The notes under the pieces: model-generated
Seen by the model: the letters and a program-made list of their open reading frames with translations, nothing else
Databases searched by the model: none
What the model was told of the DNA's origin: nothing
Shown here: piece by piece, positions 1 to 12,500 of the stretch
Numbering within the stretch: position 1 is the stretch's first letter
Layout: each line of letters opens with the position of its first letter
Program-made: the position numbers and the translations under genes
NCBI RefSeq assembly: GCF_037975245.1
Contig: NC_092569.1
Span: forward strand, 18,521,501 to 18,585,500
DNA from: Apostichopus japonicus
Taxonomy: Eukaryota > Echinodermata > Holothuroidea > Aspidochirotida > Stichopodidae
DNA length: 64,000 nt
Direction of reading: 5' to 3'

Positions 1-423
1 TCTGCAATTATTTCATCGCGTTTCATTTGACTACCACGCATCACAGACCTTTACAGGGGAAAAAACCTGTTCCCCAGTTCAGCAATACAAACATTAGACA
101 TATCAACTTCACCCACTCCCATCGCACCAGTACAAATGTTTCTTAATGACTTTTTGAATTACACTAACAACATGGAAACATTCTCTCGTAGCTGTCTGTT
201 GGCGAGGAGGTGGAGGAAGGGTGGTGTTAGGGTTTGATTTTTTTTTGTCAGAGGCTTAGATCAACGTTGTTCTACTTCTGTAATTAACTCTTGTTTGCCA
301 TGAAAGATAATGGGTAAAGTCTAGTAACATTTCATTTCCCCGTTCATATCAAATGACAACACGCCAAGCAGAGTAACTAAAAACAACGGGAAGCAAACGA
401 AAGTGTAGGTTGTGCAGATATGA

Positions 424-434
424 TATATAAAAGG
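424..434 (+). promoter_or_regulatory. TATA box, candidate promoter of FREP-1
   Basis: The string TATATAAAAGG is a strong TATA-box match about 190 bases upstream of the FREP-1 start codon, which would leave a 5'UTR of roughly 160 bases. In AT-rich DNA a chance match is possible, so this rests on position and quality of match only. Confidence 0.4.
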
Positions 435-624
435 CCTCTCTTTCCCTCTCTATGCTTGCACGGAAGATGACGTATAAGGAAATAAAGTTCTCATTCGACT
501 ACTCAAAATGTATATTAGATGCCAACCTTACGCATTTACGAGTAGAACGTCCGTGACAAATCTGTACGCGGTACACTGAGTCATTTGTATTGTGCGTCTA
601 AGAAGTTTGAGTCTAGCATTAAGT

Positions 625-3473
625 ATGATGGTAGTGCCGGCGTGGAATTCTGCATTCCTCTTCGTATTGGTATATCCCTCCTACATAATATTTGTATTGT
701 CAGCAACAAGAGGCCAAACGGTATTAATTCTTTTTGATACATCTTTTTAATATCGTTATGTTCTTTCCACTACAAGTAATGAGCTAGGTTCCTGTACTTT
801 CTTAAAGTGGTACCTATGGCTGTATAATCACCCCAGAAACAAAGAAATAATATTCGTTGTCTTCCCCGTCAAGTTTGCTGTTGTTAAAGGAATTGAATAA
901 AAGGGTTGTTTGGTTGCTATTAAAAACTTGTAAATCAGCTTTTCGCATTAACATATATTTTAAATTTAACTGCTATCGAATATGGGAACACCATGGATAC
1001 AACCTGTTAAAGTGTTCCGTAATATTTATTTCTGATAGGTGAATCAATTAAAAGACGAGAGTGCAAACAGTTACAGGAGTAGAAGAAGCACGGAAAGTAA
1101 GTAGATACATGTATGTAAATGGATGTAATTAAATGTACCATACTATGAAACAAAGAGTAAAAACAGAACGGTATCATTGAGTAATGTAAAATCCCGGATC
1201 CGCCCAAGTTGGATTTTGTTTTGTTGTGTATGCTGTCAGTGTTATACGTGTTATTACATTGGGCCTACGTTCTATATGCCATAAATGCTATATTTTTATT
1301 TGTTGTACATAACACACTAATTTTCTCTTAGATGGTTTCTCAGAGGTCTACTACCGTCAACCTACTTTTCCGAAAGATTGTCATGAAATATTTCATGACA
1401 CGTGTGATTGGGAAAATGTGACGTCGGGAGTGTATCTGATCCAGCCAACTGATTCATTGGAACCCTTTCAGGTTTACTGTAACAATTCAATTGACGGTGG
1501 TGGTTGGACAGTGAGTATGACCCTTTTTGTCCGTCTTCGATTCAGGAGAGTAGTTCTACATATCACACGATCAAGGGTATTTTGGCTTATTTAAATCTCG
1601 ATGGAGAATATGTTCGTAACTGCCCTCAAATCATGCTTACCCTTCAAATGCATCATTTTTACAACATGAAAACGTGAAATATTCTTTCGAATCTGGTACG
1701 AAACGATCGATTTAGTCAATTATAATACAACGACTCTAGATGACAAAATATTTCGTCGAAATGACGTTTTCGTTTGAAATGTTTTTCAAAAGAAGAAATG
1801 TGAAGATATATCGAAAGAGAATTGAAGCTAATGAATTTGCTCACGTATGAGCTTAATAAAAAACAGGAAGAAGAATGTTCCACTTCGTCAACCCTACACT
1901 ACCGCCTTTACCCCCTCCCTTCCTAATCTCTTCACATTCACACACCAACATATTGGAAACAGAACGTCTCTTTTTTTTCTAAATTACACTGAACAGAGCG
2001 AACGAACTTCGATACCTACAACGTCCATCTTGAAATTAGTGTTTCACAAAATTGCTTCGAATAATTGCTTATCTAGAAATTTATTCTCATGTATCTTATT
2101 CTGTACGGTAACACTTTTCGGCATATGCCGATTAAATTATTCCAAGGTATATATTTCCCTTATTAGCTTTTTTTTTAATATCAGCGTAATGGCATGGATA
2201 CTGTTAACATCATAATGAAGTAGAAAACAATGGATTGAAATTACTTTTTTATTAGATTTCATACTTCTATACATGTTTTTTTTTTAATTACTTTATTCAG
2301 GTATTTCAAAGACGAATTGATGGCTCGATAGACTTCTACCGAAACTGGAACGATTATACAAAAGGATTTGGTTTCATTCATAGAGAATTTTGGCTCGGAA
2401 ATGAGAAATTGTCTTTCTTAACAAATCAAAACGATTATAGTCTACGAGTCGATGTCACTGACATACACGGAAACTCTTACTTCGCAAAGTACGAACTTTT
2501 TCGCATCAGCGATGAAAATGGCAAATACAGATTGGTTAATATTGATGATTACGATTCTAACAGTACTACAGGTAAACACCATCACTTATTAAGCTTTGTA
2601 AGCATTCCGAATGAAATGTGCACATCTGTTTTGAACACATAGGCACGTAAGCGCAGGAAACAATGAATTTTTAACCAATTTGCGAGTTTGGAGGACTGGT
2701 AGTTGCAGTTCCTGCTGAATCTCGGTAGCGGAATTTTATGGTTCTGCTGTCGAAATTATACTAGCGTTGATCTTTGCTATTATTCGTAACATATGCGTTG
2801 GATATTGATTATTCATAACCATTTTATCAACAACAAGAAAAAAAATCTATAAACTAAAGATTTTTTTATTCATCAATACTTTATTTTATCGTGCATATTG
2901 TACACTATTTGAAATGAGTAACTAAACATGAAATGAAATGTAAAATATTTCGCATAACAAGATAAGAATGTTTTAGCAAGACTGCAAGATTAGAGAAGCC
3001 TTTTTTAATAAAGAAGATAATCAAATATGTTGGTGCTGGTGATCTCTATTTAACTCAAATTGAGACTACTTTTTTTCATCAGCACTAGGTACGCATATAT
3101 TATATAGATTTATGTTCTTTAATCATATTTTTGTTTAGGTGACGATAAACTGAGCTGGCATAAAAACATGTCTTTCAGTACATATGATCGAGATAACGAC
3201 AACTGGACCGACTTCAATTGTGCAGAGAGACGCAAAGGCGCCTGGTGGTTTGGAGAACTCAACGATGACGAAGCATCTGGTTGTGTTACAGAACATGGTT
3301 ATTGCGAGAGGTTTCCCAATGGTGATGGCTGTGCTGAGTGTGGTAATGTTCATTTGAACGCCGATTTCGATGGGTCAACACGCGGAACCAACATATTTTG
3401 GGATTCTATGACAGGTGATGATAACGATTGTGGTTTACATTACACGGAAATGAAACTACGGCCAAAAATGTAG
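625..3473 (+). CDS. FREP-1: secreted fibrinogen-related (FReD) protein, 5 exons, 312 aa
   Basis: Exons: 625-720, 1039-1096, 1332-1510, 2301-2571, 3139-3473; all introns are GT-AG and all phases agree (0,1,0,1). Residues 1-32 form a hydrophobic signal-peptide exon starting MMVVPAW. Residues 33-51 are a charged linker. Residues 67-312 are one complete fibrinogen C-terminal domain. It has the first Cys in KDC, then NNSIDGGGWT, VFQRR, the REFWLGNEK motif, the calcium-loop motif YDRDNDN (217-223), AWWFG, and the usual end with EMKLRP. Relatives act extracellularly as lectins, agglutinins or pattern-recognition proteins; ligand and function here are inferred. No coiled coil is present, so oligomerisation would need other contacts. 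It is compact and lies tail to tail with FREP-2. The first two exons are less certain than the last three: the linker exon has a good acceptor (TTTCTGATAG) and a GTAAGT donor. Confidence 0.86.
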
Positions 3474-3782
3474 GGACCAAAAACGACGACAGTTTTTTTC
3501 CAATGCGTTCGTAAACGCGCTCCGTATGAAGTTATTATTGAACTGCTAGTTGTTAGCATATGTAATATGAAAGAAACTCGATGCATTTTTTAGAATAGAA
3601 GTAAGTTTTCTAGGTGTAGCAGAAACAACTCTTACCTTGATTCCTTTTTTTTTTTTTTTTAAACGCGCTACGTGAAGGACCTCGTCCATTTTGGTAGTCT
3701 AATGTAGTACATTATTATGGAAATGAACGAATTTAACGAGGATTTAACATTTCCTTTTTAATGTTTGAAACGTAAAACGTAA

Positions 3783-3787
3783 AATAA

Positions 3788-3788
<1 letters not shown>
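3783..3788 (+). promoter_or_regulatory. Candidate poly(A) signal of FREP-1
   Basis: AATAAA about 310 bases after the FREP-1 stop, just before a TA microsatellite. It is plausible by position only; the surrounding AT-rich repeat makes chance matches likely. Confidence 0.3.

Positions 3789-3791
<3 letters not shown>

Positions 3792-3827
<36 letters not shown>
3792..3827. repeat. (TA)n microsatellite
   Basis: About 18 uninterrupted TA units, followed by a short GA-rich stretch (AGAGAGGGAGAGAGG). Confidence 0.9.
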
Positions 3828-3829
<2 letters not shown>

Positions 3830-5584
3830 CAAGAGAGGGAGAGAGGTGGGTGGAGAGACATGTGAAGGCAGAGAGAGACTAGAGGTTTCCATTGAACATT
3901 TAAACTGCTAATTGCTATTCTTAATTATTTTGTTTTATACTGCGGACATAAGTTCCTTCCCTGTTGAACTGATAGCGCTAATGCTGAATTATATACGGCT
4001 GCACTCTATGAAATTCCTCTTCCTTATATTTTAATGTAAACTTGAAATAACATCGTTCACCAAACAAACCAAGGAAGGAAGCTTCGAACCTGACTGAATG
4101 CCAATTGCTTCCTTATTCTTCTTTCTAATTCTTAAATCATTCCAGTGAAATAAAACAAACACTTCACCTCATGTGTTTTTGTGTCATAACTTTCACATAG
4201 GCAAATTACACGCTCGTCAGTGAAAGATAAGTTAAACGTTCAGGTAGACCAAGAGCATTTCCTCTTACTCAGTGCAGTATGGAGTCTATATACCACTGAT
4301 GTAATATGGGTGATATTGTTCATTGAAACAGTTTAAATTAATACACTAATCATGTATCTCTAGTCAAATAAAAGCATCATTATCAGAATGATTGGTGCAC
4401 ATCACCAACGTAGATATCTTAATAGCTACAATTAATGTTGGCTTCCCACATGTCAAATTGATATCTCTTCGGAAACACTCGAAAAGCCAGATTGATCGTT
4501 TACTATAACATGAGACAAATACATGTATAATTCGACGGCAGACGTGGCGTTTTTCGCACGTATCATACCAATCCCCGGAATTGCCCAGAATATACCTATT
4601 CTTTATACCCTCCTCCCCAGAATATACCAATTCGTAATCTCATATATAAATAATAGGTCGCCTAAGTCGTCACTGATGGTTTAGTGAGCATTTCTCTCGT
4701 TGAAGGTATTAAAAGTTACATGGATCATACATTTTTCTTTAAAACTATAGTTGAGTCACCTCGACAATGTGTTTCTTACTGTTCTTTACTAAAGAAAGGA
4801 ATATCCTGCTGCATCCCTCAGATCAGGAATAGTTACATATGCTTCTCTATTTGTAATAGCTCCCTGCTTTCTTGGAGTTCTTTGTAACAGTTCGATATTT
4901 CGGTTATGAGTTTCAACGTACATTCCGCATTACCAAATATACTATAGTAGTCCAGTCCATCTTCTCGACAGGTGATGTCAAAAGCTTCCAGGTGTCATGC
5001 ATGTAGCAGTAATGTCTGTGTTAAGCTTTGGCTATGTTAATATAAAGAAATATATAAATAAAATAGAGCTTCTCCGTTACCTCAAAGACAACGGAAATTG
5101 CACCCAATCTGTTACTCGGCTTACCAAAAGACATAACTCCCTTCTGTCATCCCTGTATGTTGTGCTATATATCTGTATTATGTATTTTAGTCCCTTGTAG
5201 TTTCTATTACTTTTGTCATTCAGCCCCTGGAAAAGATCCTGCTAGGATCGAAACGTCAGGCCCCCTTACTTTAACACATTCTCTTAAACGGGCTATTTAG
5301 TGGATACTCATGAGTTTGCTAACAGTTTTTGTTTCATTATGATACCTGTATGTTGTGAGAATGGCTTATCGGTATGAGGTTGGTGTCAAGGGGTCTTCCG
5401 CTGAGAATGGGATTGATTATCATCGAGAAGCATCTCAAAATTTTCTTTCATGGCCCTAATGGGCTTTCGTACTACGGGGTTCACCAGCTGAAGGTCCGCT
5501 TGGTTTACGGGCTCGGTGGGTTGGGGGTGGGGACTTGAGCGTAATCTCGTTTAGTTGGTTAGTAACCTGGGTCAGGTATCTGTG
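3828..5584. other. Intergenic, no gene seen; hairpin motif at 5226-5260
   Basis: No open frame with splice context or family resemblance. The only structured item is at 5226-5260: CCTG and CAGG bracket a small stem (GATCCT / AGGATC), followed by CGAAACGTC. Short stems followed by CGAAACGTC recur near the 3' ends of some animal retroelements. Here it is an isolated fragment with no reverse transcriptase nearby. Confidence 0.4.
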
Positions 5585-5870
5585 CCGGTGTAATCCGGAA
5601 GGTAATTGCCGGGGGTTGGGGGTAATTGTCCTCGGGGGCACTTGTCCGGGGGGGGGGGGGGTAATTGTCTGGGGATACTTATCCTCGGGGTATTTGTCCT
5701 CGGTGTGTATGACCGCGGGGTAATTGTCTGGGGGGGTAGTTGTCCTCGGAGGTATTCGTCTTCGGGGTTTTTTGTTAGGGGGGATGATTGCTAGGGGTTA
5801 CTTGTCCCTGGGGTATGAGTCCGGGGGGTTTATGTCAGAGGGGGTATTTATCCGGGGGTAGTTGTCCGGC
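5585..5870. repeat. G-rich minisatellite with TTGTC units
   Basis: About 285 bases of imperfect tandem units of roughly 20-30 bases, of the general form GGTAATTGTCC(T)CGGGGG with variants CTTGTCC and TATTTATCC. G runs reach 14. The + strand has many closely spaced G tracts of three or more and could form G-quadruplexes. The short open frames across it are artefacts of the repeat. Confidence 0.8.
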
Positions 5871-6350
5871 AACACTGATTTTTAAGTGTTTAAACTGATT
5901 AAATTCCATTTGGAAATCTACTGCATTATAAGAACATGTGTCTCATGGTTATGTTTGTGTGCACAGTTTGCTACAAGATTTATCTCCCGAAATTTTTTTT
6001 AAAATAAAGTTGTCTCGTTCTGTGTTCACTTGCAATGCATCTTATTGTCTAAAAATACAGTAAAGAAACAAATTCACCACGTTCATGGAAACCGCATAGT
6101 AGGTATCGGCTACACGAGTCACTCCAAAGACATTTACCAAATCTAATCTTTTCTGTGTTAGAATCATAACTCCAAAATAAAAAATGAGGCTTCAAGATGT
6201 TAGCCTACCAATACAAAGAGGGTTTACCATATAGTCGGGAAAATAACCGTCAATAACAACGACATCATGGTGTCAACTTAAATGGCAATAATATGTTTTG
6301 GTAATTTCTTTTCTATATCAGAGGCTCTACAAACCACGTGGATGAATGAA

Positions 6351-6360
6351 TTTATTTATT
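6351..6360 (-). promoter_or_regulatory. Candidate poly(A) signal of FREP-2
   Basis: On the minus strand this reads AATAAATAAA, about 240 bases past the FREP-2 stop codon. It sits at a sensible distance for a 3'UTR; no downstream element was tested. The bases from 5871 to 6350 show nothing else. Confidence 0.4.
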
Positions 6361-6599
6361 TCATTGTTATCTGGAATACTCTGGCCAGAGAGGTTCATCG
6401 CAAGTAATGTCGCAAACGTATGGAATTTTTCAGGATTTTGGATCCTTGCAGTAGGGTATACTTAAGTACAAAACTAGTTGTATTATGGAATCACTGTTGA
6501 ATAGGTTATTCACAGTGTAAGTGAGGAGGGTTTTTGAACGAAAAACATCCACAAAATGTCTTTTGTACGTTTTGTTCGCTTGGTTTCTTCAACACTTCA

Positions 6600-9500
6600 T
6601 CAGGTTCGAGGCCGTATTTTCATTTCTGTTGACCTTATGTTGTAATTACCGCCAGGGAAATTATACCAATAAATGGTATATGATACAGTGTACGGTCGAT
6701 TGAGGTCACAATAACAATTATTATAATAACCGCACCACCATGCGCTACTATAAGAATCGGCATAACCATAATATGAATAATCGTCGTTGTCCTCTTCTCG
6801 TGTAGAGAATTCAGCACCATTGCTATAAGTCATAGCGTCGTAACCTAGGTAAGAAGAATAAAGAGTATGAAATCATGAACAGTTATAGAACGAAATGAGG
6901 GCGATACATATTACAATGCTGATAGTATTATAAAATATTGACTGGTCAGTTTATGGAGCTATTAACTATTACAATCTGACAGGTTTGCTATTCATATTAT
7001 CTTTCTATATTTTGTTGTAACCACGAGCTGTACTCTGTATGAGATTTTGTGTGATGTTGTGACAGATCTAATCATGTCATCGCGCATACATCTCAGCATT
7101 TTGTATACGTAGTGGTAAATAGAGAAGATATGGTGTGTGTACATATCAAGGGCGTAGGAACCGGGGGGCTGGGGGGGCGCCAGCCCCCCCAGTGAAAAAT
7201 GTGGAGGGGCGGAAGTATCATTCCTCCCCCCGCTTCGCAAGTCAGAAAACCCCTTTTTCATTTCCAAATGAGAAAAAAATCTCATTTAGAGCACCAAATT
7301 GCATCTAAGGCCAGGTGAAAAGGCAAAATTATATACAAAATGGAGTGGGTGGGTTGAAGTGTGCTATATTGCACCAAATTGCATCTGAGGCCACCTGGAA
7401 ATGCAAAAAAAATCCAAAGGGGAGGGGGACACCCCCTCCCCTTAGACCCCTCCCCCAGGCCGGCCATCCGTCTTCAGTCCCCCCACTCAAAAGTACCTTC
7501 CTACGCCACTGGTACATATTGCCTGTTATGTTGCTCCAATATTTGTTATAGTACTAATAATTTGTAGGAAAAAAACAACACACCTTTGTGTGATAATGTG
7601 ATCGTGTGTTCGGGATAGCTATCGGCATGAGCCACTTAGTGTGCTTACATGAGACAGTTAGTTGAATACGTGCTTGTATATCGTTCATTATATGAAACTA
7701 AATGAAATTAACTTTTTACATTATAGTTCTTTTGCATAACGATGACGGTATGACATTAAGCCGGTTTATTTACTTCGTTATTTTTAGTTATAACACTCTG
7801 GATATTTCAAATATTAATAATCTCTCTCTCTTTCTTGATAAATCATGATGCCAATTTCACCATTGTGGACCCAAAGTGATAATATTTTGAAATATGATAT
7901 TGCTAGACTATCGGTTGATTGTTTCTTTCTGAAAATTTGAAACCTAAATTAAAAGGACAGGTTGCAGCCGTTACCAAATCAAAGTTACGGTATGCTAAAA
8001 CCATATTAAATAAGTCCAGCCTGATCGATTGAATGTGGTGCTACGACGAATAGTCACATTTAAAATAAACACCTACGAGGTTTATCCATCATTCGCCCGA
8101 TCTTGGATACATCAAGTCATCTCGATGCCGTGAATTAATGTTTAATTGACGCTGTTACGTACAATGAAATATAAATATGGTAGCCTAGTTTAATTTACAG
8201 CACATATAGCTGCTACCGTACGTATGATATTAACTTCTTCTTAATGTAAAGTTAATAGTGGATTCTCATTAGAGTTTTGTTTATCTGTCTATCTATAAAG
8301 CATCTAGCCTGTGGTAACTTTCCAGATGATTTAAACGTAGTTAAAGTCTATAGTCGAATATGCCAAAACTACAGACTTTAAATGGCTAATCACATTGTTA
8401 TTAATATATATAGCGATTACAAATTTTTCATAATCATTGAAAGAAGTCCGTTCAATAATAGGTCATTTGGCTATTATTTTAATTGACTACCTTACAAATC
8501 ACATTATAAAATGTAGTTGGGAAAGAAGAAGAACAACTCACCTACTGTACTGGAAGAGTCATAACCACTGACGCTGAGTAAGTAGTTAGTTCCCTCATTG
8601 CCTACACTGAAGGAACTGTACTTTACATAGTAATGTTCTCCAGATTTGGAAACAAAGTCTATTCTTAGCTCATATTGTGTTTGGCTCGTCAACGCTGCAA
8701 GTTTGTCATTTCCAAGCCAGAAATTTCCATCGAAGTCGCCGAAACCATCTTTGTAATCGTCCCAGTATAGGTAAAAGTCGACACTACTATCAACACGGCG
8801 TTGAAAAACCTGTCAGTTCAGTAATTAAAAGAAGAAGGACTTAATCATTAAAAAAGCTGGTTATCGATCTTGAATGAACGGTAACTACATTGCTACAAGG
8901 GTTATCATACATTTTCATAAACTTGGTATTAATTCAGATGTTAAAGTTAAAAAAATGTTGTTGCTTCTCCAACGGTAGTAGTGGAGCTTGTATTTTCATG
9001 CATATGATGAAATGAATTTAGGATCGAATATCGATTTGAAAATCTCTTCCTGCAATGCAGTTTCTTTTCAAATAAACACGAATTAGACATGTCAATAGCA
9101 ACGTGTCTAGGCAACTCCAATTGTACATTATAAATATAACTCCATTAATCTTTTGACTCCATTAATATACATGACTCTCCAATTTGATCGAATATAATCT
9201 AGACTAACTTTAAAAAATACTTATGCTAAAATTACTGAAATATTCATATCAGAAAGGTTTTTCACGATACAGGAAACAAAAATCCATCAACTTAATAGAC
9301 CCTCAACTACACTATCCCAGTTCACTAACATTAAGACAGGAACCGCTTTAGACTAAGTTTCAAAGTTAAGATGAGGTGAGATTTGGTGAGATTTAATATC
9401 TTATAGCGTCCAGATGGACCACTGCATTTCCTTCTATAATCAGTTGTGAAACTGATAAAAAGTACAACAATTACTACGAAATTTAAATGCATGGAACATT

Positions 9501-12500
9501 ATCAATATTAAACCTTGAAATACCAAACACATGAATGGACAATCAGTTACATACCAACCAGCCTCCTCCATCTGTGACATCGCACGTGACCTGAAATGAC
9601 ACATCTTGCCCAGCTGGTTGTATACTTTGGATGCTATTCGATATTTCTCCTCTTAATCCACCACAGTCTGTGTAAAAACACCGGACTCCGTCGCCCGTGT
9701 ACCCTGTGTCACAGTAACACTGAAATATCCCTTGTCGTACCTCACAGTTACCATTGGGACCACATCGGTATGTGTCATCACAGCTTAACAGACCGTTGTT
9801 GCAAGACCATCGTTTGGTACAGGAAGGGTTCACATATACTTCAACTTCCTAACGAGATAAAACGGTGAACATTTTTAAGTATATATGGGCCCCGTTCCAC
9901 AAAGAGTTACGCTTGATCTTAAGTTTGATCGATCGTGCGTAAGTCAGCTGATCGAGCGTAAGTTTGGTATCAAACTTATCTCCGTTCCACAAAGAAACTT
10001 ACGCTTGATATCAAGCGTAAGTTCGATCCGATCATGCGTAACTTTAAGTAGTGATCCAGATCATTCGTAAGTATGATACTTTGCTATGGTAAGCAATTGA
10101 TATACAATTTGTTTAGTTTCTTACTGTTTACATGTAGATGTAATAAAATGTAAATTGTATATACTTGTGCACAAATGGCGTTATATTTGTATCAGCAAGC
10201 TGGTCAACAACGTAATTATCGAATTTATCGTCGAATTCTACCAAGAGAGAGAATTTTTAGAGACAGACGGCAGCCTTTTGAACTTTATAATGATACCAAA
10301 GATAAAGGTTTACTAGGCTAGGCTGTATGAATTTGGCCAAGTTAGAACATCCCACCAACAGAAGTAGGGCTCTGTCGGCCAGTTTGCAGGTTATCAATGC
10401 ACTAAGATTTCATGAATTACGATCAAAAAGTGCCTTAGCAGAGTGTGCCTCTATACACGGATGCAGCAAGTCATCTGCCTCACGGGCATTGAGGAGGGTT
10501 ACAAGAGCATTGGTTCAAATCCGAAATGAAATTCAGTTCCTAACCACTCCAGCCTCTGTGACCAAGGCTCGAGGGATTTATTTTTTGGTAGCAGGATTTC
10601 CGCAGGTTGTGGGTACAGTATATGGGACATTGACTGGAATCCGCGGTTGTAACTATGGGCCGGATGAGTATGTACTTGTTAGCTGTACAGGTAGACATGC
10701 AATCAGTTTGAGGACCACCAACTTCAAGGGATACTTCTTGGGGACTATGGTTATCCTCTACAGCCGTGGTTGATGACGCCTATTCAGAACTCGAAGAGAC
10801 CTCATTCAATAAGTAAGCTTATAAAAACCAAAACATATCGAGGTATGGTATCATATCTATATGGTATCTATTTATATACCGCTTTCGATTTGTCCAAAAA
10901 GCACACACACAAAATCACAAACTCAATAGTATCAGTTATTACTGTATATTGTAGTTCACCATACGGACAAAAATAGACATAAATTACTTAATAGTGAACA
11001 ATGAAATAAACAGCTGTCTTCAAAGTTATAGTTATTCTTTAATCAAGGGCGTAGGAACCGGGGTGGGGGGCTGGGGGCGCGAGCCCCCAGTGAAATATAT
11101 GGTGGGGCAGAAGTATCATTCCGCCCCCCCCCCCCGCTTCGCAAGTCAGAAAACCCCTTTTTCATTTCTCAATAAATGATATGTAACATTCGTCATTTTA
11201 CTCAGAACATTTTGGCAGAAAAATTCCATTTGAAGCACCAAAAGGCCAGGTGAAAAAGCAAAATTATTTACAGAATGGAGTAGGTGTTGAAGTGTGCTAT
11301 ATTGCACCAAATTTCATCTGAGGCCACCTGGAAATGCAAAAAAATTCCAAAGGGGAGTGGGACACCCCCGCCCCCTAGATCCCTCCCCCGGGCCGGCCAT
11401 CAGTCTTCAGCCCCCCCCCCCCAATCAAAAGTACCTTCCTATGCCACTGTCTTTAATTGCAGTGCTCAGACAAGGACACAAGCCAAAATTGAGCATTTCA
11501 ACAGCCAGCTCAAGAACAAATTTTGATGTCTGCTTGGCGATGGCATGCAAATAGAACCAAAACTCTTCCCCTATCCTTGTTTACTTAAAACGAGGCAAAT
11601 TAGTTTTGGCTGTATATAGTGTCAGCAAAGAATTTGAATGTCATGTCAACCAAACATTTTGCATTTTCAAATACCACATGCATTCGAGCAAAAAAAAACA
11701 GTTCTGACATTCTAACATAACTTTAAATCGCATTTTGAATTTTATTTAAGTTATATACTTTTTAAGAAAAAGTCGCCCAGGAAAGAACCTGGGCACGAAC
11801 ACCAAACTACCGAACGACTGATCCGCTCTCAACCCTAGTCTCCTTGCATCGGAACTGTGACTGTGTGACCATCGTCGGGTGTGCATAACCATTCCCCTCG
11901 AAAGAGAACAGATACTACTGTACACATGATCTTAGCAAAAGGGCAGACATTTAAGTTATGTTGACCATCAATTTAGTTCCAGTAGTATACACCCGATAGA
12001 AATTTAATATCTAAGGCAGATAGTTTACAAGCTAAAAATAAGTATCTAAAGTTGACCTACAATGCTGTTACATAATGAACGGTTCAGAAATTACATTCAA
12101 CTCAAAGATGGTTGGAAAGGCAGTGTACAATACTTGATCATTAATATTATCTACAACTCCCTCTCAGATGGTTTTCCTATTCAAGAAGTAGTTCACTTGT
12201 ATATGCAATAAAGCTACATAAGTAAAAAAACCCAATAGGCCTATATTCCACGTAGAAGAGTAGGCCTACACTATAGTGTAGGCTGTGTAATTATAACAGT
12301 GAGACACTATAACTGGCTTCTTTGGCCTGGAATGAACTGTTGGGGCATGGGTTGACTGCCTGTTTGGTGACATTTCTGTTGGTGCATGTGAATCCTGTGA
12401 ATAGAGCAAATGAAAACAATTGATCAATTACAAGATACTCCTTTAACCCTTCCATTATGGATGCCGTCCTCTTTATAAGATGTAACAATAGAATAATTGC

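Noticed and set aside
9651-9760. EGF domain of FREP-2 as a POFUT1 substrate
   Set aside because: The residue before the third cysteine is Asn (CGPNGNC), so the C2-x4-5-S/T-C3 O-fucose consensus is not met.
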